64,000 nt of DNA from Dactylorhiza incarnata (GCA_033032865.1 JAWHQI010000023.1:744001-808000), one strand, 5' to 3'. Numbered from the stretch's first letter, positions 1 through 10,945 are shown. Made by a program: numbers and translations. Notes: generated by a model not told the origin, from the letters alone.

Positions 1-53
1 TTTGAAATATAGTAAGTGTATTAGGGTTCTCCTCTGTTCTATCCTTCACTTGG

Positions 54-1360
54 TTAACCTTTCCTGGGACTAATCTGTCCTCCTCCTGAATATCCCCCCT
101 TCTTAACCTTGCTGGCAAGTGAGGTTAAGAAATCATTTGTCACCAAGGAGGAGGAAATGAACTCTTTAAGATCTTGAAGAGATTTCTTTGAATCTAGTAG
201 TTCAGACTCCATCTGGGAGTACTTCTTTTCAAATCTTCTTGATTGAGTAGCTAGAAGATCAGCAAAGGTGCTAGTGGCTAGCCCTACTGCTTTTGAGATG
301 ACTAGCTCAAGGTCAATTAGAGGGATAGGTGTGGTAGATATAGGAGGTCGTGGTGGAAAGTCTTCTTGGATAGGAGAGAGTGTATGATAGACTTCTGGAG
401 AGATATGTAATGATGGTGGTGGTGGAGGAGCAGACTGAGTGTCTGAGATGATAGTGGATGGTTGATGATGTTGTTGTTGAGGAATGTGAGGTGTTGGCTC
501 TGGTACTGCAGTAAATGGGATGGATTGGAGGTTTTGTTATTGTTGTTGTTGGGGAGTACTTTTCTGTTATTGTTGAGGAGAAGGTTGTGCTGGAATAACA
601 TCCTATGGGAGACCTGAGACAGTATCCTATGGAGTTGGAGATGGAGGAGGTGAAGATACAACTTGACCAGGCTTTAAAATCTGCCTGGTCCACTTTGAGA
701 AGATTCCTATGTTGATTCCTTTTCTTGGAGGAATATGCACTTCTTTTGATTTGCACACTGCAGGGTAGTGCTGGAGAAGTATTTGACTCATAATCCTCAT
801 ATAAGCATTTTCCTTATGAGTGTACTTGTGCCCAATCAATTTCAGGAGGCATCTCCCCCACTTTATCTTTTTCTTTAGAACAAGAGCTCCCATTATTTGG
901 AGCTGCTCTTTGGAATGACATCATGAGCAGAGATTTTGTAGAGCAACACCTTCCCTACAATGTCTGCAAGAAATCTGTATTCTTCCCCAAGGTCAATCTT
1001 CTTTAGGTTGATTGCCTTCTCCTTGCTGAATTTCATAATTTGCAATGCCCAGTTGGTCTCTTCTGCTGAAAGTTCATCAGTATCACTACCAGATGGTAGA
1101 TCATATGTTTGAGTTAACATCTCCTCTGTAATGTTGATGGCAGTCTCATATATGTTTCCATTTATGGAGCCATCATCTCCTTTGTGAAAGTTGTCCTTTA
1201 ACTCTGTCAATTCAATGTCCAATATCTTACACCTTGTAGATATTAGTTTGGTTAAACCAGCATCTTGAAATAAGCCAAGGATGGCTTTGAAGCTTTCTGG
1301 TGCAGCACTAAAAGAATCGACATCCACATCAAAGCCAAAGTTCACTTTTGGTGGAGCCAT
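54..1360 (-). pseudogene. S1 ORF2, frameshifted, unknown function
   Basis: The first frame starts MAPPKVNFGF at 1360 and is open to 893 (155 codons). Homology-like text continues in a second frame (893-627) through a TAATG overlap, then in a third frame to a stop at 54, so at least two frameshifts and two stops break it. The N-terminal two thirds (for example RFLADIVGKVLLYKIS and a later IKWGRCLLKLI) recall by memory the plant-specific proteins annotated as putative plant transposon protein. This was not searched. The C-terminal third is Pro/Gln-rich (poly-Q near 470-560), then a predicted coiled coil (QSRRFEKKYSQMESELLDSK, about 260-180) and a Gly/Lys-rich tail. It occupies the place that an env-like third ORF takes in complete Sireviruses. 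It could be a captured host gene. Confidence 0.55.
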
Positions 1361-1500
1361 CTATTTTAGGTACCTGCAAACACAAGAGAAAATGAGAGAG
1401 GTAGAGAGAGACAAGGATGCAAGAGAGCTGGAGAAGAAGAGAGATAGAGAGCAAGGAGAGGAAAAATTCGAAAGCCTACATGATTCGATGCTGAAGTTGC

Positions 1501-1880
1501 TTTAAAAGAATATGATTCATCGCAACTTAAGGTTTAGGTCGACGCACCGTCGATAAAAATTAGTATTTGGCGCACAAAAATATATCGAGATTGCTTCTAG
1601 AAGCAACTCTGCGCGCGCTGTTATATCGACGTTGCGTCGATTAACATTCGACGCAACTTTGAGATCGTTCAACAATTCTTAAGTTGACGTAGTGATGTCG
1701 ACGTTGCGTCGAGTTATAATTATCGCGACCTCAAATTTGATCAGCGACAACTAAGTCGACGCATGCATCAATATGAACTTGATGATGCGTCGAATGGCAT
1801 TCGAATCATTCGCTTCGATTGGCTCTTGGCGCTTGCGTCGAATAGAACCCGACGATACATTGAATTCTATTCGACGCAAT
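1501..1880 (-). promoter_or_regulatory. S1 internal palindrome module and weak TATA-like box upstream of ORF2
   Basis: Repeated inverted arms TCGACG/CGTCGA with 3-nt loops occur here, for example at about 1540-1555 (loop CAC), 1626-1640 (loop TTG) and 1697-1711 (loop TTG), with diverged copies to 1880. The same module occurs in this element's LTR. In the sense direction it lies between the gag stop (2111) and the ORF2 start (1360). A weak TTTTAAA box is at about 1501-1507, followed by a CT-rich leader with a possible splice acceptor just before the ATG. Positions 1881-2110 are A/T-rich spacer with nothing recognised. Confidence 0.5.
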
Positions 1881-2110
1881 TATGAATAAATAGTTCTATT
1901 TTCTTAGAAAATTCTTGTTGTTTTTCCCAGCAATGATGTTTATTGGAAATAGTGACTATGCTATTAATTTTATGAACAATAAAGATAACAAGGGAATTTT
2001 AAAGAAGAAATCACTCCCTTGGGTTCATTTAGTTCTTCTTTTATGACCTAAATCTTTCTTCCCACTCCATTCTCTATTAGGAGGGATCCTACATAATCCT
2101 GCACAATAAT

Positions 2111-3514
2111 TCAAACATTAGAAGGAACCCAGGTTACCTTGGGCCCTTTGCTTTTACCATTGTAAGGTTCTATGAAAGAATAGAAGGGTCTTTCATGGTA
2201 TCCTTTTGGATGGTAGAGGATTGATTTACCAAACCTATGTTTATTACCTTGATATTGAAAATGTGCATAGAATGAGTTTGAATATACTAAATCTGAAGAG
2301 TGTCTAAGAATTATTATTCTGGTGTTAGTTCTTTGATTAAGATTCACATGTTTTCCTAAATTGTTTTTCCTTGAAGCTTTCTTTTCACTAGTTGGATTAA
2401 CTCTACTGAATGTAGTGATTCTATCTGGATGATTGTTGTTTGTGGATTTTTCTACAAGATATTTGCTTAGTATTGCTTGTTGATTATTAACATTCACCCT
2501 ATTGAATATTGTAACTTTATCAAGATGATCATGTACTTCTTCACAAATGTCACTATCTTCACTTACTTGATTCTCACTAGATCCAACAAAAATTACTGGA
2601 TTTTTCCAGACAGGTCTCCTAGAGACTTCTGTGCTGGTGGATGAGTCTGCTCCTAAACCAAGATGTTTAAATCTCATGTTGAGATTTTGTGTGATGTTTT
2701 TAAGTTTTTGACTCCTCCCATTGAGTGAGTCTTCAAAGGCTTTTGCCTTTATAAGCTCTTCTTTGAGTCTTAGATTTTCAGTCTTTATTTCATCTACTTG
2801 TTTTCTTAACTCTCCTACCTCAATCCCGAGTTGATTATCATAGGAATGATTTTCATCTATCATTTTGCTTTTCAGTTCTTTCAACTCTTTCCTAAGTTTT
2901 TTTATTTGATTTTATGCTTCTAATTGATCTTGGCAGAACTCTTTAAAACAAATTTTAAATTCATTGGAAGAGAAATCAAAATAATCAAAATATGATACCT
3001 GATCTTCTTCATTACCTAAGGAGGCCCCCAAAGCCATCAGACAGATTTCTTCAATAGTATCTTCCTGTTTACTTCCAGATGAGGAGAATGACTCAGATTC
3101 TGAGTCACACCAAGTTTCAGTTATAGAATTTCTTCCATTCTTCTGACCCTTTTTATCATCAGCATTTTCTTCAGCTATACTGATCATTGTGTCCCATATT
3201 TCTTTTGTAGATCGGCATTCAGCCACTTCCTGAAATATTTCATCTGACAGAGTGGATAATAATATGTTTAGAGCCTTAACATTACAGGCTTCTACATTCT
3301 TTTCAGCCTGTGTCCACTCATTCCTTGGGATAGCTTCCAGTGTTGAAGATCCACTTGTATCTTGTCTGAGTGGAGCTGGGGGACCTGAAATCATAACATC
3401 AAAGATGTCTTCATCAATAGAGTTCATGTAAATCTTTATTCTGGCTTTCCAGAGTGTAAACTTATTTAGGTTACACATTGGTGGTCTAGTTGAAGCATAA
3501 TCCTTAGAACTCAT
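2111..3514 (-). pseudogene. gag: S1 gag (Sirevirus-type), one in-frame stop and a central deletion
   Basis: The start at 3514 reads MSSKDYASTRPPMCNLNKFT, followed by the Ty1/copia Gag N-terminal fold (FTLWKARIKIYM, then ALNILLSTLSDEIFQ and a TKEIWDTM block), typical of the UBN2-type Gag family. Compared with S2, about 200 residues are missing after the ADDKKGQKN block, including the CCHC zinc knuckle, and the text resumes at an acidic CDSESE segment. One TAA at about 2909-2911 interrupts the frame. Beyond it the same frame is open for 257 codons, with a coiled coil (IKKLRKELKELKSKMIDE region) and the ending GPKVTWVPSNV. That ending is the usual Sirevirus junction before protease. The position next to the primer-binding site supports gag. 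The product would lack RNA-binding knuckles. Confidence 0.8.
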
Positions 3515-3600
3515 TTTCTTTATAAAATATATTTGTAATAAAGAAATAAGAGTAGGAGGTCGTTTTGATCAAGGTGTTAACCTTTTAATTATCAACCTCC

Positions 3601-3611
3601 CTCTGATACCA
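3601..3611 (-). other. Primer-binding site of S1
   Basis: On the minus strand the sequence reads TGGTATCAGAG, two bases after the LTR end ...CACTTTCA. This is the classical plant copia site complementary to the 3' end of initiator-methionine tRNA. Confidence 0.85.
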
Positions 3612-3893
3612 ATTGAAAGTGCACAATGTGCCTCTGAGTATACTCTAGGTGGGGGATGGTGAATAGAGATTTAAAAATTATTTTTATTCTATTTGTGCAA
3701 ACACTAAGTATTATGCTTCAACAATTCTACATACAGAATAAAATAAGTGATGTTAAGTAAAGCAGGAAATCAGTAAAGGAAATGGGACATCACACAAAAT
3801 CACTGTAAAGATACACAAGAATTTTATAGTGATTCCCCAAAATATGGGTACTCCACTCTTCTACCACCTGGTAGGAATGCACCACCTGTGCCT

Positions 3894-4069
3894 GAGTCTT
3901 TTGATAAGGAGACTCTTAGAACCAATGATCTTTTGATAAGGAGATCATGAACCAATCAGATCTTTTGATAAGGAGATCTTGAACCACAGATCTTTTGATA
4001 AGGAGATCTTGAACCACAGATCTTTTGCTAAGGAGATCTTAACCACTGAATTCTTTGGAAGAGGGATTC
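3894..4069 (-). repeat. Six tandem 22-nt hairpins in the S1 LTR
   Basis: Hairpins lie at 3894-3915, 3926-3947, 3958-3979, 3988-4009, 4018-4039 and 4048-4069, about 30-32 nt apart. In the RNA sense each has a 6-bp stem around the loop CCTTATCAAA. The stems are GAGTCT/AGACTC, TGATCT/AGATCA, three times AGATCT/AGATCT, and GAATCC/GAATTC (one mismatch). Stem positions 1-3 change in compensating pairs while the loop stays nearly constant. S2 has three copies of the first type at the same LTR position. Confidence 0.85.
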
Positions 4070-4317
4070 TTAAAACTCTTTACAGTTGGGAATGAGAAGG
4101 AGAAAGAAGAAGAAGAATTTTGTTCTCAGAATTCTTTTGAAGCCTGTCTCAAGTTCAACTTCTGTATTCTTTCACTGGATCTGCTGATGATGAACTCTTG
4201 CTTATGATTGTGATGATTTGCAGGAGCTATGTTTTGTCAGATCCTTTCTGCTTTCTTATGATTGAAATCTGGCTGCTATGAGATATTGATGAAAAGCATT
4301 CTTCAGTTGATCTGTTC

Positions 4318-4319
<2 letters not shown>

Positions 4320-4353
<34 letters not shown>
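4320..4353. repeat. (AG)17 microsatellite
   Basis: An uninterrupted AG dinucleotide run inside the S1 LTR. Its length is likely polymorphic. Confidence 0.95.
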
Positions 4354-4354
<1 letters not shown>

Positions 4355-4747
4355 AGTTCTTTTTTTTCACTCTTTTTGTCTCTATTAGGGTTCCAGGAGG
4401 AAGAAGAAGAAGTGGAAGCCCTAATCGAAAAACTGAAGCAGATAATGATGAATGATTTATGTTTCTCTCTTCTCTCTTCCTATTTATTATCCATGATTAA
4501 TTTTGAATTTTATTCCTCTTTTAGATTGTCCTAAAAAGGCATAATCTTCGCCAATTACTCATTCTTTCTTCCTTTTCTCACGACCCGTCTGCCGGCTATT
4601 TTGATCCTTTCCAAGAAAGCTTTTCCGGTCTTCTTTACTGCTCCTTTCTACTCTAGGCAATAAATAAGCCGTTGTAGAACGGTCTTTAGAACTGTGGGCC
4701 CTCATAGAGAGTGCAAAAGGAACAGTTGAAAAGGTTTCGTTTTCAGA

Positions 4748-5016
4748 CTGTATTCGACGCTGCGTCGATTTCATCTTCTCTCTTATCGACGCACCTTCGA
4801 GTTCTTTTAAGAGCAGCTTCGAATTCCTTCTTGCTCTGATTGAACCCTGATGTCGACGTTACGTCGATTACTTATCGATGCAACCGTCGAGTTAAAGGCT
4901 TGAATTTGAACTTCATCATCTTCATCGAATTGTAGTCGAAGTTGTGCCGCAACAGGCCTCTGGATTCGACAGATTCTTCTTTCTGCGTTGAGTTAAAGTC
5001 GAAGCTGCGTCGACTT
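4748..5016 (-). repeat. TCGACG/CGTCGA palindrome cluster in the S1 LTR
   Basis: Hairpin arms TCGACG/CGTCGA with short loops occur at about 4753-4768 (loop CTG) and 4853-4868 (loop TTA), with diverged copies to 5016. The cluster continues after Tat-A at 16575-16700. It lies upstream of the presumed transcription start, so in U3. Confidence 0.75.
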
Positions 5017-5021
5017 ATAAT
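5017..5021. other. Target-site duplication of Tat-A (left copy)
   Basis: ATAAT at 5017-5021 is repeated exactly at 16547-16551, just outside both ends of Tat-A. This fixes the insertion as integrase-mediated and later than S1. Confidence 0.95.
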
Positions 5022-5698
5022 TGTTTAAACCTGCAACAGGCCTCTTGAGTTCGGACCCACTGGGGGTGCAGCCGATGCTTACTTCTCCCTCACTAGACTC
5101 TCTTGACGGTGGATGTGAGAATAAGAAAAGACCCAAGGCTGAAGCGAGGAGGTCCCGCCACACACCCGGAAGATCTTAGAGAGCTTCCCCTCCCAAACCA
5201 GAGCTCAACCGGGCACCTTGGAGGGCACTAGTAGCCGACCAAAAACTAGCCTGGAGGAGAGGATTCTCTAAAATCGGATCTCCTCCAAGGTGCCCTTAAG
5301 GGTCTATTTATAGTTTTTCCTAGGCTGGTCTGCAGATAACACAAATCCGCCTTTTAGTTTTACTAACCGCACCCCAAATTGGTCTGCTAATAGCCTAACT
5401 CCGCTGTTCCGAAGAGCTATTTACAGCCCACAAGGGGCATTATGGTCATTTCCCCCTCAAATCCTTTGGGGCGAGTGGTCTGTGAGGGCACCACTCGCCG
5501 ATCTCCCACTCAGCTGGGCGAGTGCCCATGCTACTGAGCGAGTGGTCCGTGAGGGCACCACTCGCCGATCTCCCGCTTGCAGCCTACCCCCACTAATCCG
5601 GGGATCTCTCCACCTTCCTTAGCCTGGGCGAATGATCCGGCTGACCCAGGTCTCGCCAGTTGGCTTGAGGGACCCACTCGGCGAATACGGGTTGTACA
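5022..5698 (-). repeat. Tat-A 3' LTR
   Basis: In plus orientation it runs from TGTTTAAACC to GGGTTGTACA. A conserved TATA motif (minus CTATAAATAGACCC) lies at about 5313-5326. GCGAGTGGT/ACCACTCGC inverted arms occur at about 5471-5499 and 5538-5567. Confidence 0.93.
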
Positions 5699-5718
5699 CA
5701 ATCCCCGCTCTTTGCGAG
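5699..5718 (-). other. Polypurine tract of Tat-A
   Basis: Next to the 3' LTR the minus strand reads CTCGCAAAGAGCGGGGATTG, purine-rich. The same block follows the LTR in Tat-C (36152-36171) and Tat-D (44762-44781), so it is a conserved plus-strand primer site. Confidence 0.75.
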
Positions 5719-5810
5719 CGGTTCCTACGCTCGGAAAGAACAGTCCAACCCTGTATTCGGTGAGTGCTTGCTGACTGGACCCATAAGACTCTGTGGGTCC
5801 CACCGTCATC

Positions 5811-5820
5811 CTATATATAC
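5811..5820 (+). promoter_or_regulatory. TATA box of Tat-A antisense gene 1
   Basis: CTATATATAC lies about 90 bp before the ATG at 5900. Tat-D has CTATAAAA at 44874-44881 at the equivalent place. Confidence 0.5.
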
Positions 5821-5899
5821 CTCCTCATGTCAGACTTTTCTGGACCATTTTTATATCTCGGCCCGGAGTTTTCTCTCCCTGGACCTTTCGCCACTTCCA

Positions 5900-7185
5900 A
5901 TGTCTATCCACAAGCCTTCCACGAGACCCCTCTCGCAAGAAATGATCGAACGCCTGGCTGCGGCCCAGACTGCAACCGCCCCCAAAACTGCCAGATTTGC
6001 TCCCTGGCTTAAATCCAAGCGAGACTCGAGCGCCCCATATGTCTCGCGGCGAGCCAAAGCGATTCGGATGAATCGCCAAAAAGGCGAGACCGCCTCGGAC
6101 TCTCCGACGAATACTCCTCTAGACCCCGGGACTCAGGTATGAAGATTCCTCCTGCCTTTATTTTTAGTTTCTGCCTCCTTATTCGGCAATCGCTCCGACC
6201 ATTCGCAGGGGATTTCGGTGCCTGAGGACGGCCACGGGGCCGTTTTGAACAGTGCCGTGGCACCACCTCTCGCGGACGAGGCACCTCCTCCAGATCTGGA
6301 CCTTGCTCCTCCACCCCCTCCGGGCGAGGCCATACTTCAATCCAGTAAGTTGTGAACCCTCTCGATTTTCCTTTCATGTTGCTTGTTACTGACCATTACC
6401 TTCTCGCAGCCCTCAACCCTGACGTCCCGCTGCGGGACTCCATTCCTCAAAGTTCCCCTGCCCAGCAGAACCCCTCTGTTATCGCGAATGAACCGAGGGT
6501 CTCCCCTGAGCGGGAACAGGGTCAGCACCTCCGTGCTGATGACCGTACGAATGCTCCGGCTCCTCCTCCTCTGCTTTACCGCCCTGGGAAAGGGAAGGTT
6601 CTACCACCTTCCGCAGGCTTGTCTGGGGTCCTCCCCCATTCATCTCGCCCTTCAGGTCATAGGGAACCCGTCCCTGGTCAGTTTACTCTCCTGCCCCTAT
6701 CGTACTCGCTTATTTTACCGCAACTGACCTAGTTGTGATTTCGCAGGCTATCGGGAAGCCTCCCCCTTGATTCCTACAATGAGGGGGAAGAGGGGATGCT
6801 CTCGCCTCTCCCCTCCCCTGGGGATCTCGCTGATTTCCTGGGCGACTCCTCAGATCACGCGACCCTGAAGGAGCGGATCACGGAGGTCTTGGGGAAGCTC
6901 ATCCACATCCAGCAGAACGTCGCCGGCCAGATGGATGATGTGTGGCTGAGAGTCGCGCGCGAGTTAAAGGACCTTCGACGGGACTACTCGCGCCTTCTCG
7001 CGACGGTGGAGTGCCTGGGGGGTGAAGGAGGGGAGTTGTCTCCCGAAAGACACGCCGCGCGAGCCCGGGACCAACTCCAACTGGCTTCCCATGAGATCAC
7101 CAATATGCTCGCGTACTACCTACCGCGAATGCCCCTGGAAGCTGGGTCGCGAAGGCGAGGTCGGTGGGTCTGTGAGGAGTTCTGA
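5900..7185 (+). pseudogene. Tat-A antisense gene 1, coiled-coil protein, probably spliced
   Basis: The proposed model starts at ATG 5900 (MSIHKPSTRPLSQEMIERLA). Exons are 5900-6136, 6209-6344, 6410-6676 and 6747-7185, with GT-AG introns of 64-72 bp. The first three exons join in phase and encode a basic, then Pro-rich polypeptide (PPPDLDLAPPPPPG; GKGKVLPPSAG). The last exon has a good frame (MLSPLPSPGDLADFLGD, then helical ITEVLGKLIHIQQNVAGQM and LRRDYSRLLATVE) but does not join in phase. The copy has therefore shifted frame, or I have a splice site wrong. Tat-D has a relative (VFSPPPSPSTIDELVGDLS). No family is recognised. The gene runs opposite to pol. Confidence 0.55.
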
Positions 7186-7471
7186 TCTAGTCGACATTCA
7201 CCCCTCCTGTTATTTCTTTCCTCGTTTTCTGTGTTGCGGATGCTGGACTTTTATATTTGTCTGTAATAATTTTATACTCTACGCTTTGCGAATGCTCGAT
7301 TTCTCGTTTTTTGTTTTTCTCGTAGCTTGCCTGGGTATTGCCGAATGATATCCTATTGCCGAATGTTTTCTTAGCTCTTTCGCGTGGCCATCGAGCGAAT
7401 AGCCACAGGGCCCGGGTTTCGAGGCGTCGGGAAGGCGCGATACCTCGAAAGCCCAAACGCCGTTTAGTCCT

Positions 7472-7482
7472 TCTATAAATAG
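7472..7482 (+). promoter_or_regulatory. TATA box of Tat-A antisense gene 2
   Basis: TCTATAAATAG lies 121 bp before the ATG at 7594. Tat-D keeps CTATAAATA at 54686-54694, 104 bp before its homologous ATG. Positions 7186-7470 between the two genes hold no other gene. Confidence 0.6.
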
Positions 7483-7593
7483 GCCTTTCAACCACCGTAT
7501 TAAATACCTTACCATCCGTTCCCCCTCTTTCCTCGCGCTAGCACTCGCGCTTCTCCCTTCCCTGCTGCTCCCTTCTCCTTCTGCATTCGCGAA

Positions 7594-9570
7594 ATGGGCG
7601 GTGATGCGGAAGGTAGGGCCAGGTGCGCCAGCGCATTCATCAACCATACTTTCGACTCCTGCGACCTCCCCAAAGAGGCTTACTTGACAGCTGTTGCGGA
7701 TTACATTCCGCCGGGGTTCGAGGCGCGAAAGCCCAGGCCGGAAGAGCGCCTAAACTCCATCTCGCCCTGTGCTCTCGCGATCCCGCTAGAGCATTTCGAG
7801 GTGGGGTTTCGCCTTCCCATCTGGCCGGAACTCCGCCAGACCTTCAGGTACTACGGGGTCGTGCCCGGCCAGCTCAACCCCAACTCCATCGCCATGCTGG
7901 TCGGGTACGCGAGCTATCTGCGAGAAGAGGGGATCGAGTTCTCGCTGGCCGTCTTCCGCAAACTCTACACCTTCCGCTGCACCAACGACATCTCCTTTTT
8001 CTCGGGTCTAAGCCCACTCAAGCACCACGGGCTCCCGAACAAAAACCACGACTGGGTTCGCCGCTTCATCTTCGTCAGCGGGAGCCTGGGAAACACCCTC
8101 CTCGCCCCGGTGCAGGAGGTGGAGTCAACCTTCCTCCCTCCGACCCTAGGGGGGCACGAGGCCAAACTCCACCAATATATTCTGGAGCACGGGATGGACC
8201 TCGTCTATCTCTGGCGAAACGTCAACTCGCTCCCGCTCATTCCGCAGGGCGAGGGTAAGTTTTTGAGAATTCCTTCATTCGTTTTGGCTTTGTGATTCTT
8301 ACACCATTCGCTAAAACCATTCGCAATATTATGTAGGCGTGCGAGCCTCCCCCTTCATCCGCCGCGGCCTCCTGGGTTTTGCGTGCCTCTCGCGCAAGCT
8401 GCCGCGGATGCCTGCCGGGAGGGGCCTTCCTCCTCCAAGCCCAGCAGCCGAAAGAGAAAACCCGCGGCGACTCCTTCCTCTCCCCCCAGCAAGTCGCGAT
8501 GCCCTCCTTCCATCAAAGGGAAGGGGGTTGTGGGCGAGACCTCTGGAGCGAAAGCTCCAACCCAAACCCTAGGGATGGAGGTCCCGGCCCAAACCCTGGG
8601 GACCGAAGTTCCGGCCCCAACCTTGGGGTCGGGTGTGCCAGATGGGACGGTGGTTCAGGCGAGATCGTCGCTGCCGCCGCCTCCGCTGCCCAGGGACCAC
8701 CGCAACTTCCCGAACGGCGAGAGGTACGTGGATCCCTCAGGGGCTCCCCTGGTCAAGTGGGACAGAAACACGAACAGGGTCTCGCTCTCTACCCTCCATC
8801 CAACCTGGATAGAGAGCGACGTCGCCAGCGGCGAGGCGTACGCTATTGCGTATGCCCTCTATGGCCGTGAGGATGCCGAGGTCTTCGATGCAGAGAAGAC
8901 GCAAGTTCTCGCCCACGAGGCCGCCCGAGCCATGCTGCGGGCCCTGGAGCTCTCGCACATGTCTTCTCGCCGGAGCATCAACTTGGCACAAAATCTGGCC
9001 GGGGTCGAGGAGGCCAGGGCTCTCATCTCTAGGGAGGCGACTGAGCTCAGAGTGAAGCTGGAAGCCGCGGAAGCGCTTCTCGCCCGCCGCCCGGTTGCAG
9101 AGGTATACTTTCTCTCACCCCTGTGGATGACCATTGTTGATTGCCGCACTTTTATCTCAGGTTTTATTTCATTTCTTCAGGATGCTACAAGCGCCGGGAT
9201 GCTTCGCGCTCGGGTGGTCGACCTTGAAGAGGAAGTCCGCCTGGCCAAAGCCGAAGTCCAACGGTTGCGAGAAGCCGGCGTGTCGGCACTCGACCCGGGG
9301 AGTGGGGGGCACTTTTACCCCCATCACGAGCTAGAGCAACTGATGCAGGAGAATGCGCAAAGCGCCGTCAAGCATGCGCTGCAGGTGCTGCGGCGAGCTG
9401 GATATCTGAAGGCGGAGGCCGAATGCCTTTCCGCTCGCCAAGTCGTTCTCGAGCTCTACATTCCGATCCCCTTCCCGGAGGACGATAACGGCGAGCCGCG
9501 GGAACACGCCCTCATCCCGGATTCGGGCGAGGGCGAAGGATCTTCAGGCGAGAAATCTGCCGACCCTTGA
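7594..9570 (+). CDS. Tat-A antisense gene 2, putative gypsy-type transposon protein (Transposase_28-like)
   Basis: ATG 7594 opens a 220-codon first exon containing LEHFEVGFRLPIWPELRQ, YYGVVPGQLNPNSIAMLVG and YLREEGIEFSLAVFRK. This is the signature of plant proteins annotated as putative gypsy-type transposon (Pfam Transposase_28). A donor GTAAGT at 8255 and acceptor at 8336 define an 82-bp intron. The second exon frame (8338-9570) has a Ser/Lys-rich, NLS-like stretch (SSRKRKP), then long coiled coils (about 8850-9100 and 9190-9440). A 78-bp in-frame intron may sit at 9103-9180. Exon phases at the first intron do not match, so this copy may carry a frameshift. Tat-D has a homologue with stops. 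The protein is not a transposase by motif, and its role is unknown. Confidence 0.65.
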
Positions 9571-9961
9571 GAAGGGCCTTTTGTATTTTTTACTCTTTTT
9601 GTACTTACCGTTTTGAATGTAATCATGAACGAGGCGAGTGCCCTTAAAAGATATATATATTGACTACAATTTTTGTGCTATCTCAATTTTTGTGCTATCT
9701 CAACTTTTCTCTCATTCGCCGCTATATCTCGCTGGGCTCATTAGGACGCTAGGTCGTAGTGCGACTGTCCTGGCCACCCAGCGAATGCTCGAAGATGACT
9801 TAGGTGTGCTGCACCTTTTCGACTTCCCGCTTCCTGCCCCACTCGTATCTCCTTACCATTCGCCCAGACCGGGGTTTCACTTAGGTAGTTAGGAAGAGAG
9901 GTGAGATTACTTTACTGGCGCGTGGTCCCTGCGAGTGCCCTCAAGATCCACACTTGAGAAC
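9571..9961. other. Spacer between antisense gene 2 and the array
   Basis: Only a likely 3' UTR (T-rich, ending near 9700) and a transition to the tandem repeats are seen. No ORF of note. Confidence 0.5.
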
Positions 9962-10945
9962 TTAGAACCTGCCACCTGGTAAGCCTTCGGACCTGCCAGC
10001 TAGATGAGAGCCTGGACAGCAGGTCTGCTCGGGACCATTTCCTTTATCACCTTAGAACCTGCCACCGAGTGAGCCTTCAGACCTGCCAGCTAGACGAGAG
10101 CCTGGACAGCGGGTCTGCTCGGGGCCATTTTCTCAACACCTTGGAACCTGCCACCGAGTGAGCCTTCGGACCTGCCAGCTAGATGAGAGCCTGGACAGCG
10201 GGTCTGCTCGGGGACACTTTCTTCATCACCTCAGAACCTGCCACCGAGTGAGCCTTCGGACCTGCCAGCTAGATGAGAGCCTGGACAGCGGGTCTGCTCG
10301 GGGCCATTTTCTCAACACCTTGGAACCTGCCACCGAGTGATCCTTCGGACCTGCCAGCTAGATGAGAGCCTGGACATCGGGTCTGCTCGGGGCCATTTTC
10401 TCAACACCTTGGAACCTGCCACCGAGTGAGCCTTCGGACCTGCCAGCTAGGTGAGAGCCTGGACAGCGGGTCTGCTCGGGGCCACTTTCTTCATCACCTC
10501 AGAACCTGCCGCCGAGTGAGCCTTCAGACCTACCAGCTAGATGAGAGCCTGGACAGCGGGTCTGCTCGGGGCCACTTTCTTCATCACCTCAGAACCTGCC
10601 ACCGAGTGAGCCTTCGGACCTGCCAGCTAGATGAGAGCCTGGACAACGGGTCTGCTCGGGGCCACTTTCTTCATCACCTCAGAACCTGCCACCGAGTGAG
10701 CCTTCGGACCTGCCAGCTAGATGAGAGCCTGGACAGCGGGTCTGCTCGGGGCCACTTTCTTCATCACCTCAGAACCTGCCACCGAGTGAGCCTTCGGACC
10801 TGCCAGCTAGATGAGAGCCTGGACAGCGGGTCTGCTCGGGGCCATTTTCTCAACACCTTGGAACCTGCCACTGAGTGAGCCTTCGGACCTGCCAGCTAAA
10901 TGAGAGCCTGGACAGCGGGTCTGCTCAGGGCCATTTCTGGAGCTT
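9962..10945. repeat. Tat-A tandem array, about 11 units of 89-90 bp
   Basis: Each unit runs GAACCTGCCACCGAGTGAGC, then a CCTGCCAGCTAGATGAGAGC segment, then GGGTCTGCTCGGGGCC. Units end alternately in TTTCTCAACACCTT or CTTTCTTCATCACCTC, which suggests a higher-order dimer. The location between pol and the antisense genes is typical of Tat-lineage 3' regions. A core is shared with the arrays of X, Tat-B and Tat-C. Confidence 0.9.

Larger units (their letters stand above)
3614..5021 (-). repeat. S1 5' LTR, part 1 (3' portion)
   Basis: This is the LTR portion ending in CA next to the primer-binding site (minus strand). It contains a six-unit hairpin array (3894-4069), the block GGGGAATCACTATAAAATTC (about 3817-3840, minus) shared with other Sirevirus-type LTRs here, an (AG)n run, and palindromes at 4748-5016. 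A TATA-like AATAAATAGG lies at about 4478-4488 (minus). The LTR continues at 16552-16884 after removal of Tat-A. Total LTR length is about 1.74 kb. Confidence 0.85.

Noticed and set aside
9962..10945. CRISPR-like regular repeats
   Set aside because: Contiguous tandem repeats without unique spacers, in plant retrotransposon context.
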